A stretch of DNA of 8,405 nucleotides, from NCBI GenBank assembly GCA_009827215.1, contig WUAJ01000097.1:1-8405 (forward strand). Reading direction: 5' to 3'. Below, piece after piece: positions 1-6,099 of the stretch. The stretch comes from Phycisphaeraceae bacterium. Lineage in GTDB: Bacteria; Planctomycetota; Phycisphaerae; Phycisphaerales; UBA1924. The position numbers and the translations under genes are program-made. Below the pieces are notes generated by a model. The model searched no databases. It saw only the letters and a list, made by a program, of their open reading frames with translations, and was not told where the DNA came from. The number at the start of each line of letters is the position of its first letter. The first letter of the stretch is position 1.

Positions 1-1170
1 GGACAACTCGACCGCGCATCCAACATCTTCCGCAACTCCGTCTCCAACATGCTCGTTGTCGCCCCCGACGCGCCGGACGATCCATGGAAACACCTCGGCG
101 CCCTCCCATCGACCCACCCCGCACGCGTCGCAGCACAACAACTCGCCGATGCATGGCGCGCCGGAGACGCCCAAGCCGTCAACTCCGCCGCATCCCAGCT
201 CGCAACCCAGCTCAAATCCATCCACCCCGAAATCCAAGCGAGCGCCAACGCCAGCGTCGAATCCATCTACAACAAAGCCAACGCCTTCGAGTGGGGATTC
301 TGGATCTACCTCCTCTCCCTCGTCTCCCTCATCCTCGCATTCGGCACCGGACGCAAATCACTCATCACGCTCGGCGTCACCCTCCTCTTCATCGCCATCG
401 CGTTCCACGCGTTCGGATTCACCCTCCGCTGCATCATCGCCCAGCGCTTCGCGATCCAGAACCAGTTCGAGTCCATGACCGGCATCTCACTCTTCGCCGC
501 CATCGTCGGATCTGTCATCATGCTCGCCAAACGCCAATGGCTCTTCGGTGCCGCCGCCGCGGGAACAGGATTCCTCGTCCTCATCACCGCCACCCAAACC
601 GGAATCCCAGGAGAAGACATCGGACGCGAAGCCGCGATCCTCAACACCTCCGTCCTCCTCAAATACCACGTCACCACCGTCCTCACGTCCTACGGCCTCA
701 TCACCCTCGGATTCATCGTCTCCCTATTCTACCTCGCGACCCACTACGCCAACAAATACCTCAAAGCCCCAACCCCAGCCGTCGCCGCAGGAGCGCCGAC
801 CGACGAACCCCTCGCCGACGCCGCACTGGGGATCGAAGAAAACAAAGCTGGAGTCGTGCGCACGCTCAAAGACCTCGACACCGCGCAGATGACCATCCTC
901 CAGCTCGCCTTCTGGACCCTTGGAGTCGGCACGCTTCTGGGTGCTTGGTGGGCCGACCACTCCTGGGGACGCTGGTGGGCCTTCGATCCAAAGGAAACCT
1001 GGGCGCTCGTCACCTGGATCGTCTACCTCATCGTCATCCACGCCCGCTTCATGCAACTCAAAGACCGAGGCTTAACAACCGCCTGGCTCTCCGTCATCGG
1101 CTTCTTCGTCATGCTCTGGACCTACTTCGGAGTCAACCTGCTGCTCCCAGGTCTGCATGCATACGCTTAA
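1..1170 (+). CDS. ccsA: Cytochrome c biogenesis protein, CcsA (ResC) module, 3' part of a longer gene
   Basis: This protein carries haem across the membrane and attaches it to apocytochrome c in the System II (Ccs/Res) pathway. The frame is open from base 1, and 16 codons precede the first ATG at 49, so the gene very probably begins outside the window. Numbered from that Met, about 80 soluble residues lead into a series of membrane segments (roughly 83-120, 145-180, 205-230, 285-300, 318-333, 343-365). The CcsA hallmarks are present: a membrane His in FHAFGF (H120), a His in LKYHVTT (H207), the Trp-rich WWD haem motif WGRWWAFDPKETW (about 306-318), a His in IHAR (H331), and the terminal GLHAYA (H370). 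The soluble stretch before the first helix resembles the linker of CcsBA fusions, so a ResB-like half may lie upstream; that is inference. The stop is two bases before the DUF2695 start. Confidence 0.9.
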   Translation, partial: GQLDRASNIFRNSVSNMLVVAPDAPDDPWKHLGALPSTHPARVAAQQLADAWRAGDAQAVNSAASQLATQLKSIHPEIQASANASVESIYNKANAFEWGFWIYLLSLVSLILAFGTGRKSLITLGVTLLFIAIAFHAFGFTLRCIIAQRFAIQNQFESMTGISLFAAIVGSVIMLAKRQWLFGAAAAGTGFLVLITATQTGIPGEDIGREAAILNTSVLLKYHVTTVLTSYGLITLGFIVSLFYLATHYANKYLKAPTPAVAAGAPTDEPLADAALGIEENKAGVVRTLKDLDTAQMTILQLAFWTLGVGTLLGAWWADHSWGRWWAFDPKETWALVTWIVYLIVIHARFMQLKDRGLTTAWLSVIGFFVMLWTYFGVNLLLPGLHAYA

Positions 1171-1172
1171 GA

Positions 1173-1469
1173 ATGTCGTGGGAGAATAAACACTTCGAGT
1201 CACCCTGCCCGCTTACGAGGGAGCAGCTTGAACAGTTGTTCACCCATATCGATAAGATGGGTTTACTAAGATTTTCTGATGGCACCATTTCGTCATCATG
1301 CGATCACACATTGAACATATCAATAGAGTTTGCCAAGTCGCATAATTTAAATGAAGAAGTGCTTGTTGATTGGCTTATTCAGCATGGCGGTTGTTGTGAT
1401 TGCGAGGTTTTGCTCAATACAACAATGTATTACGAAGAAGCCATCGAAAATGACAAGTCACTCGATTGA
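1173..1469 (+). CDS. DUF2695 domain-containing small protein
   Basis: This is a 98-residue protein of unknown function. It matches the DUF2695 pattern: a central SSCDHTL (C43, H45) followed by a helical stretch, LVDWLIQHGG, and the signature CCDCEVLLN (C74, C75, C77). The Cys/His cluster could bind a metal, but that is inference. The ATG at 1173 is the natural start; earlier in-frame sequence is the out-of-frame shadow of ccsA. It lies two bases after the ccsA stop with no clear Shine-Dalgarno, so translation may depend on coupling. Its base composition is clearly more AT-rich than all neighbours, with many A/T-ending codons (for example GGTTTACTAAGATTTTCT), which suggests recent acquisition. 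Its last 12 bases overlap the tail of the convergent lipoprotein gene. Confidence 0.8.
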   Translation: MSWENKHFESPCPLTREQLEQLFTHIDKMGLLRFSDGTISSSCDHTLNISIEFAKSHNLNEEVLVDWLIQHGGCCDCEVLLNTTMYYEEAIENDKSLD

Positions 1470-2048
1470 ATCTGCAAAGTCAGCTAGCTTGTTTTCGTCA
1501 AAGTCTCCCTCGACGATTTCAACAACAGCTCCTTGCTCATCGAGCAGCACGCCGTAGATCGTATCTTCGCTCTCAAGTCCCAACGCTTGTCGGAATGTCC
1601 CGACATCGGTATACAGCGTGATCGTCCGCGCCCGTGCTTCTGGATCGGGAATCCCTGATCGCATCCCGCCGTCGATGAACCCCGCCATCCATCCCCATCT
1701 CTTCCCAGAAATCGTCGGCGTCTCGATCACACGAACACCCTCAATCGTCGACTCAATTTACTCGAGTTGATCGAGCCAAGTATTTACATTGATCTGCTGC
1801 CGCTGTTTAAAGGCGACCAACACCAACGCCGGATTCCCAGCGAGATCATCCGGAAGCGTGACTTCCTCGTTGTTGAGGTTCTTCGCGGTGATCTGTGGGA
1901 AGTACGCCGTGACCTGAGCAGCATTCGCGCCCTCAGTTTCTCGTATTCCCAACTCTTGGTATCGGCACGACGCGATCGACACACACATGACGCCCCCAAC
2001 CAACAAAGGCACGGCAACCCCCAAACGCTTGATCAATGAACTACCCAT
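1458..2048 (-). pseudogene. Thioredoxin-fold (ATP10-like) lipoprotein split by an in-frame TAA
   Basis: Read from the ATG at 2048, the frame gives 96 residues, a TAA at 1760-1758, and then 99 more residues in the same frame to the TGA at 1460-1458. Together they look like one protein of about 195 residues. The start is set by a strong AGGAGGT three bases upstream. Residues 1-28 form a lipoprotein signal with lipobox IASC (C28). Next come ITAKNLNNEEVTLPDDLAG and NPALVLVAFKQRQQ, the beta strand and helix entry of a thioredoxin-like fold. The post-stop part has IETPTISG, FIDGGMRSGIPD, ARTITLYTD, FRQALGL and YGVLLDEQGAVVEIVEG. That order resembles peroxiredoxin-like and ATP10-type proteins; I see no CxxC. 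The stop falls in the middle of the fold, so a single substitution or a sequence error is the simplest reading. A GAGGG precedes an in-frame GTG at 1730, so reinitiation is possible but unlikely to give a folded protein. Confidence 0.75.
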
Positions 2049-2051
2049 GAG

Positions 2052-2058
2052 ACCTCCT
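2052..2058 (-). promoter_or_regulatory. Shine-Dalgarno of the split lipoprotein gene
   Basis: A perfect AGGAGGT on the minus strand lies three bases before the ATG at 2048-2046. It decides this start over the upstream ATG at 2132, which would add residues that look like neither a signal peptide nor a conserved domain. Confidence 0.8.
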
Positions 2059-2069
2059 CTATTTGTTCC

Positions 2070-2333
2070 GAATTCGCTCAGACACGAAGTACAGACGCAG
2101 CATAGAGGACTTTGCCTAATTTCACAGCTCACACACAGTGCTGTGTGTATTCCCGCAGAGAACCCCTCTTGTGCGCAAATCTGCTGTTTTTCAAGAATCC
2201 ACCCCTCGCCGCGCTACGAAAAGGTCAAGAACCAACCCCCAATCCCCCGATCGGGGAAGTACGGGAATACAATTCCCAACCAGCAGTTGTTCTGGTACTA
2301 GATTGTTCCATGTGGAACAATCGGAGCGAATTC
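2070..2333. repeat. Inverted 10-bp repeat GAGCGAATTC flanking the divergent region
   Basis: The minus-strand copy (2079-2070) lies in the leader of the lipoprotein gene. The plus-strand copy (2324-2333) ends immediately before the ATG of the Minf_1886-type gene. Each copy also has GGAACAA close by: directly downstream on the minus strand (2069-2063) and just upstream on the plus strand (2314-2320). The two leaders therefore share two short words, though in different order. Confidence 0.5.
2301..2322. promoter_or_regulatory. 22-bp palindrome, parS-like (candidate ParB-binding site or operator)
   Basis: The arms GATTGTTCCA and TGGAACAATC are perfectly complementary around a central TG. The inner 16 bases (2304-2319), TGTTCCATGTGGAACA, differ at one central base from TGTTCCACGTGGAACA, a form of the chromosomal parS consensus, and match the Bacillus-type TGTTTCACGTGAAACA at 13 of 16 positions. 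The palindrome ends one base before the GGAG Shine-Dalgarno of the next gene, so it could instead be a repressor operator or an RNA hairpin affecting translation. No parA, parB, dnaA or rsmG gene is in the window to support an origin-proximal parS. Confidence 0.45.
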
Positions 2334-2762
2334 ATGCACGAGCACACCATCGACCTCCAACAGATCTTCCAAGCCGCCGGTGGATATTCCCCGGCCTGCT
2401 TCCCGTTCATCCGCGATGGTCTCGCACACACAGCACAGATGGTCCACGGCCAACCAGAAGATCAAGCCACCCACGACCTCGGACTTGTCGATGAATCCCG
2501 GCATGTAGACGGCGCCCAACTCTGCATCGGACTGCGTGACCACGCGATCGATCGCTATGGATTGCTCGCCAAATCCGTCCTCAACAAATGGGGCATCTAC
2601 GAGACCAAGGATTTTGGGAACATCATCTTCGCACTTGTCGATGCCGGAATGATGCGGACCACTGACGAGGATTCGATCGAGGACTTCGAGGATGTCTACG
2701 ACTTCAATGAAGAGTTCGCTTCACCCAAGGCTCCTGTGTCTCCTGAACCCGTCGGGTCTTGA
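2334..2762 (+). CDS. Minf_1886 family protein
   Basis: This 142-residue soluble protein matches a conserved family of unknown function found mainly in planctomycetes and verrucomicrobia (Minf_1886 type). The recognisable features are an N-terminal helix leading to YSPACFPFIRDGL (18-30), RHVDGAQLCIGLRDHAIDRYG (56-76), KSVLNKWGIYETKDFGNIIFALVDAGMM (80-107) and the acidic DEDSIEDFEDVYDFNEEF (111-128). A Pro/Ser-rich tail follows. The start is the ATG at 2334, with GGAG at 2323-2326 and a seven-base spacer; in-frame sequence further upstream has no family similarity. The 22-bp palindrome abuts the ribosome-binding site. The AI-2E permease follows after 12 bases, so the two may be co-expressed. 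The molecular function is not known to me. Confidence 0.85.
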   Translation: MHEHTIDLQQIFQAAGGYSPACFPFIRDGLAHTAQMVHGQPEDQATHDLGLVDESRHVDGAQLCIGLRDHAIDRYGLLAKSVLNKWGIYETKDFGNIIFALVDAGMMRTTDEDSIEDFEDVYDFNEEFASPKAPVSPEPVGS

Positions 2763-2768
2763 TATACT
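2763..2768 (+). promoter_or_regulatory. Possible -10 box for a leaderless permease mRNA
   Basis: TATACT matches the TATAAT consensus at five of six positions. Its last base lies seven bases before the A of the permease ATG at 2775, the normal distance to a transcription start. No good -35 is visible. Because the permease lacks a Shine-Dalgarno, a leaderless transcript is a reasonable but unproven reading. Confidence 0.3.
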
Positions 2769-2783
2769 GGTCGTATGACCAGT
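2766..2783 (+). promoter_or_regulatory. Perfect 7-bp inverted repeat enclosing the permease start codon
   Basis: ACTGGTC (2766-2772) and GACCAGT (2777-2783) are perfect complements separated by GTAT, and the ATG occupies 2775-2777. As RNA this is a hairpin with the first two start-codon bases in the loop and the third in the stem. As DNA it could be an operator over the transcription start. The role is inferred; the symmetry is seen directly. Confidence 0.4.
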
Positions 2784-4031
2784 GACCCTCAAGACAGTTC
2801 TCAATCAACTCCCAATCCGGCGTGGTCCAAACTCCACCTCTGGCAGATGCAGCCTGTCCGAGATGTCCTTCTGGGACTCGGTATTTTCGCGCTTGTGCTC
2901 ATCGGACAGAAGGCTTCGGTGGTCACTGTGCCGCTGCTGCTCGCGTTGTTATTTGCGTATCTGTTTGAACCGGTGATCGTGTGGTCAATGGGAAAGTTCG
3001 GCATCAAACGCCGGACATCCGTCATCGGGATCATCACAGCCGTGGTCATTCTGGTGGTCATCCCATCAACAATTGGTGCATCGTTCGGGATTGCGCAGAT
3101 GGTCAACTTCAGTCAGGGGATGATCAACAACATCGAAGCCGTCCAGCAAGCGCAGAAGATCCCAGACATCGAGAATGCTCATCGAGCGCTCGCCGACCAG
3201 AACATTGGTGGCGCATGGATCACGATTCACGACTCAATCCGCAACGCCGATGACGAGGATAGTGCGGTTGGAAAGTCACTTGCGGCGATCAACGATTGGC
3301 TGCTTGTGAATAAAGACCAGGTTGCCGAGACTGCTGCGAGTGTGGGCATTGAGATGGTGAACAAGTTTTTCTCGTTCATCGGTGCGGCCTTTGGGTTCGG
3401 ATTCATGGGATTCGTCACTGCATTTTTCTTCTTCTTTATCGCGACAGAATGGGTGAAGGTCAAAGGCTTCGGCGCGAGCTTGCTCCCTGACAAGAACCGC
3501 GATCGCGTGATCGATCTGCTGACCAAGTTTGATGCTGTGATATCGGGATTCATCCGTGGTCGTTTGACGATCGCTTTTGTCCAAGCGATTGTGTTCTCGA
3601 TCGGGTTCTTCGCGATCGGAGTTCCAGGTGCGTTTATCTTGGGACCTGTTATCGCGGTGCTTTCGATCGTGCCGTATCTCGCGCTTGTTGGTGTTCCCAT
3701 TGCGATCTCGCTGTTGTGGCTTGAGGGGCACACTGGACTGCGCGGCGAATGGTACTGGGTCGTTGGCGCACCAACGATTCTGTACTTCTTCGGGCAGGCG
3801 CTCGATGATTATGTTTGGACGCCGTTGATACAAGGCAAGAGCACCGGGATGGATACGCCGACGATTCTGTTCGCATCACTCGCGGGCGGGGCGCTCTTCG
3901 GCGTGTTCGGTTTGCTGATCGCGATCCCGATCGCGGCGTGCGTGAAGATCCTGATCCAAGAAATCTTCTGGCCTAAGTTCAAGGACTGGGCTGAGGGAAG
4001 AGCCGACGATCCGCTCCCGATCGAGAACTGA
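2775..4031 (+). CDS. AI-2E family transporter (PF01594-type membrane permease)
   Basis: This is a 418-residue inner-membrane protein of the AI-2E/PerM family. Members are linked variously to autoinducer-2 export, Na+/H+ antiport or unknown export, so the substrate cannot be read from sequence. The layout is typical: a charged N-terminus (1-27), paired helices (about 31-47 and 50-71), a third after GKFGIKRR (81-105), a variable soluble loop rich in Gln and acidic residues (about 110-190), and a C-terminal block of helices from 197 onward. Family signatures are SGFIRGRLTIAFVQAIVFSIGFFAIGVPGAF in the core (257-287, discontinuous conservation), LSIVPYL (296-302), DDYVWTPLIQGKSTGMD (344-360) and LAGGALFGVFGLLIAIP (369-385). 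Length is normal and the gene appears intact. There is no Shine-Dalgarno at the start. The TGA stop abuts the stop codon of the convergent DinB-like gene. Confidence 0.9.
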   Translation: MTSDPQDSSQSTPNPAWSKLHLWQMQPVRDVLLGLGIFALVLIGQKASVVTVPLLLALLFAYLFEPVIVWSMGKFGIKRRTSVIGIITAVVILVVIPSTIGASFGIAQMVNFSQGMINNIEAVQQAQKIPDIENAHRALADQNIGGAWITIHDSIRNADDEDSAVGKSLAAINDWLLVNKDQVAETAASVGIEMVNKFFSFIGAAFGFGFMGFVTAFFFFFIATEWVKVKGFGASLLPDKNRDRVIDLLTKFDAVISGFIRGRLTIAFVQAIVFSIGFFAIGVPGAFILGPVIAVLSIVPYLALVGVPIAISLLWLEGHTGLRGEWYWVVGAPTILYFFGQALDDYVWTPLIQGKSTGMDTPTILFASLAGGALFGVFGLLIAIPIAACVKILIQEIFWPKFKDWAEGRADDPLPIEN

Positions 4032-4511
4032 TCAAACATCCTGAATCTGATGAAGGTGGTACTCCAGATGCGCGAAGTAATCCTCGATCAGGTATCCCAG
4101 CGTGCTTGGTTTATCGGCCGGGAGTTCTCGGTACGCGGTTCTGTCGTAGGAGTGTGTGTCATGGAGCGCGTCGAGGATGTCGAGGGGGATCTTGGTGATC
4201 ATCTCGCAGATGTGCATGTTCAGTGAACACCAGAGGGTGATGAGTTCTTCCCAGTCGGCGTTCTGGTAGTCTTGGAGGTCGACCCATTGCTCGTGTTTGT
4301 AGCCGTAGAAGACGAGGGAGCCGGTGATTTGTGCTTCGATGATGCGCTGGTGGTTGACGGATGCGGAGTCGATCAAGTGTCCAAGCACTTGTTTGCGCGA
4401 CCACGCTCCCTCTTTGCGGGATACGCGCATGTCCTTGTCTTCGAGTTCGAAGAGTGCTTCAGCGATCTCGGCGATGCGGTCGGCGTTGAAACCCAGTGTT
4501 GAGAGCGGCAT
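4032..4511 (-). CDS. DinB/YfiT-like four-helix metal-binding protein
   Basis: This 159-residue protein has the DinB-superfamily pattern. WSRKQVLGHLIDSASVNHQRI (37-57) supplies the first metal-ligand His, and LGYLIEDYFAHLEYHLHQI near the C-terminus (138-156) supplies the HxxxH pair. Such proteins fold as four-helix bundles that bind a divalent metal; many act as thiol-dependent transferases or stress proteins, but the substrate here is unknown. A strong GGAGGT (4523-4518) six bases upstream fixes the ATG at 4511. The gene starts 18 bases after the ffh stop on the same strand, so it is probably co-transcribed with ffh. Despite the name, it is unrelated to the DinB of E. coli (DNA polymerase IV). 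Confidence 0.8.
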   Translation of the reverse strand: MPLSTLGFNADRIAEIAEALFELEDKDMRVSRKEGAWSRKQVLGHLIDSASVNHQRIIEAQITGSLVFYGYKHEQWVDLQDYQNADWEELITLWCSLNMHICEMITKIPLDILDALHDTHSYDRTAYRELPADKPSTLGYLIEDYFAHLEYHLHQIQDV

Positions 4512-4517
4512 TGGTGG

Positions 4518-4523
4518 ACCTCC
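4518..4523 (-). promoter_or_regulatory. Strong Shine-Dalgarno for the DinB-like gene
   Basis: GGAGGT on the minus strand lies six bases before the ATG at 4511, inside the 18-base gap after ffh. It suggests independent ribosome loading rather than strict coupling to ffh. Confidence 0.7.
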
Positions 4524-4529
4524 GTGTGC

Positions 4530-6032
4530 TTAGCGGCGTTTCTTTGGTTTGCGCTTTTTGACGCCGCGGGATTTGGATTTGGTCGCGCCTTTCCCGAATC
4601 CTGGGAGTCCTCCAAGTCCCATGCCCCCTCCGCCGCTGAGTGATTGGGCGAGCGCGGCTTTGCCTCCAGCGCCCATGCCTCCCATGTTCTTCATGAGTTT
4701 GGAGAGCATCCCGAACTGCTTGGTGAGCTTCCCGACCTGGTTCGGATCGGTTCCCGAACCCTTCGCGATGCGCTGCTTGCGTTTGTGGTTGACGATGTCT
4801 GGTTTCTTGCGTTCCTTGGGGGTCATGGACTGGATCATCGCTTCGGTGCGATCGAGTTCTTTCTCGTCGATGTCGATGTCCTTCATCATTGATCCCACGC
4901 CTGGGAGCATGCCCATCAGTGATTTCATGGATCCCATGCGGCGCATCATCTTCATCTGCTTGAGGAAGTCGTCCATATCGAGCTGGCCTTTGGCCATCTT
5001 CGCTTCCAGTGCCTTTGCTTCGTCCTCGGAGACTTGTTCTTGAGCTTTTTCGACGAGCGAGACGACATCACCCATTCCCAGGATTCGTCCCGCCATGCGC
5101 TGGGGGTGGAAGGGTTCGAGTGCGTCGAGTTTCTCGCCGACCCCGATGTAACGGATCGGAGCACCGGTGACTTGTTTCACAGACAACGCCGCGCCGCCTC
5201 GCGTGTCGGAGTCGAACTTGGTCAGGATGACGCCGTCGACTTCGAGCTGTTGATGGAACGCTTTCGCGGAGTTCACGGCGTCTTGCCCCGTCATCGCATC
5301 GACGACGAGGAAGATGTGATGCGGATTGAGCATCGAGCGGACGGACTTGAGTTCGCCCATCAGTTCGTCGTTGACGTGGAGCCGGCCCGCGGTGTCGAGA
5401 ATCAGGACATCGACGCCTTTGGCCTTTGCTTCATTGAGTGCGTTCTGGCAGACTTGGACGGCGACACCGACGGCTTTGCCGTATTCAGCGGTCTTGTCGT
5501 GTTCGCCGTAGAAGTGGACCTGGGAACCGCCAGGGAGTTCGGTGTTGGCTTGGTTGGCGACGGTTTCGAGCTGATCGACCGCGGCGGGACGCTGGAGGTC
5601 CGCCGCGGCGAGCATGACGGAGCGTCCTTGTTTTTTCAGAACTCCCGCGAGCTTGCCACAGGTGGTGGTCTTTCCTGAACCTTGGAGGCCGCACATCATG
5701 ATGACGGTGGGACCGGGCGAGAGTTTCATGATGCCGGGAGGGGCGGGTTGTTCCTCGGCGTTTGGGTCGCCTCCGAAGAGCTCGATGAGTCTTCTGTGGA
5801 CGATGCCGATCATTTCTTGGCTTGGTTTGAGCGACTTGGTGACCTGCTGACCGATCGCGTCGGTGAGGACATTCTTGCAGAACTCGTCGGCGACCTCGTA
5901 GTGGACATCCGCTTCGAGGAGCGCGGAGCGGACCTCGTCCATGGATTCGCGGACATTGGACTCGGAGATGGAAGCGTTTCCTGAGAGTTTGCGGAACGCG
6001 TTGTTGAAACTGTCTGAGACTCGATCGAACAT
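4530..6032 (-). CDS. ffh: Signal recognition particle GTPase Ffh (SRP54)
   Basis: Ffh binds signal sequences and SRP RNA and delivers ribosomes to FtsY at the membrane. All domains are present in 500 residues. The N domain is about 1-95. The G domain has GLQGSGKTTT (G1, 115-124), DLQRPA (145-150), DTAGR (213-217), TKFDSD (G4, 271-276), RGGAALS (278-284) and GVGEKLDALEPF (297-308). The M domain (about 325-450) has Met-rich helices, a finger-loop LMGMLPGVGSMM, and the SRP-RNA-binding RIAKGSGTDPNQVGKL (421-436). In G4 the usual D-G-D is D-S-D, a mild variant. After the M domain comes a Gly/Met-rich stretch and a very basic tail (KKRKPKKRR). The ATG at 6032 has CGGGAG six bases upstream. PolX lies 67 bases upstream on the same strand and the DinB-like gene 18 bases downstream. 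Confidence 0.97.
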   Translation of the reverse strand: MFDRVSDSFNNAFRKLSGNASISESNVRESMDEVRSALLEADVHYEVADEFCKNVLTDAIGQQVTKSLKPSQEMIGIVHRRLIELFGGDPNAEEQPAPPGIMKLSPGPTVIMMCGLQGSGKTTTCGKLAGVLKKQGRSVMLAAADLQRPAAVDQLETVANQANTELPGGSQVHFYGEHDKTAEYGKAVGVAVQVCQNALNEAKAKGVDVLILDTAGRLHVNDELMGELKSVRSMLNPHHIFLVVDAMTGQDAVNSAKAFHQQLEVDGVILTKFDSDTRGGAALSVKQVTGAPIRYIGVGEKLDALEPFHPQRMAGRILGMGDVVSLVEKAQEQVSEDEAKALEAKMAKGQLDMDDFLKQMKMMRRMGSMKSLMGMLPGVGSMMKDIDIDEKELDRTEAMIQSMTPKERKKPDIVNHKRKQRIAKGSGTDPNQVGKLTKQFGMLSKLMKNMGGMGAGGKAALAQSLSGGGGMGLGGLPGFGKGATKSKSRGVKKRKPKKRR

Positions 6033-6042
6033 ACAGAACTCC

Positions 6043-6060
6043 CGCGATTGCTCGCGATTG
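6043..6060 (-). repeat. Tandem CAATCGCG repeat in the ffh leader
   Basis: On the minus strand CAATCGCG occurs twice, separated by AG, and the second copy runs into the CGGGAG Shine-Dalgarno of ffh. It is a short direct repeat; no function can be assigned. Confidence 0.4.
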
Positions 6061-6099
6061 GTTTGTGATGTTCAGGGCCGTGACCGCAGCCGGGGGAGT

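Larger units (their letters stand above)
2049..2333. other. Dyad-rich divergent intergenic region
   Basis: These 285 bases separate the leftward lipoprotein gene from the rightward Minf_1886-type gene and must hold promoters for both. I see no convincing -35/-10 pair on either strand. The region holds four dyads: ACACACAG/CTGTGTGT around TG (2131-2148), CCCCGATCGGGG (2245-2256), GGGAAT/ATTCCC around ACA (2263-2277) and the 22-bp palindrome at 2301-2322. The ten bases GAGCGAATTC also occur near both start codons in inverted orientation. No small ORF or RNA gene is evident. Confidence 0.6.

Noticed and set aside
84..1172. Upstream extension of the DUF2695 frame through ccsA
   Set aside because: The extension is Arg/His/Pro-rich shadow sequence of ccsA; DUF2695 similarity begins only after the ATG at 1173.
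1758..1760. Selenocysteine or other stop-codon recoding at the lipoprotein TAA
   Set aside because: Selenocysteine uses TGA, not TAA. Other genes here end in TAA or TGA normally, so a genetic-code change is not supported.
2049..2132. Longer N-terminus for the lipoprotein starting at 2132
   Set aside because: It would bury the lipoprotein signal behind 28 residues, while the ATG at 2048 has a perfect AGGAGGT.
2245..2277. Intrinsic terminator in the divergent intergenic region
   Set aside because: The stems are short and have no U-tract on either strand. The genes here diverge, so a terminator would not be expected.
2112..2333. Upstream extension of the Minf_1886 frame into the intergenic region
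   Set aside because: The family match begins at or after the ATG at 2334, which has a proper Shine-Dalgarno; upstream residues show no conserved pattern and cross the dyad cluster.
5034..5678. A 214-codon open frame on the plus strand opposite ffh
   Set aside because: It is antisense to the fully conserved Ffh G domain, shows no recognisable domain, and is explained by strong third-position C bias on the coding strand.
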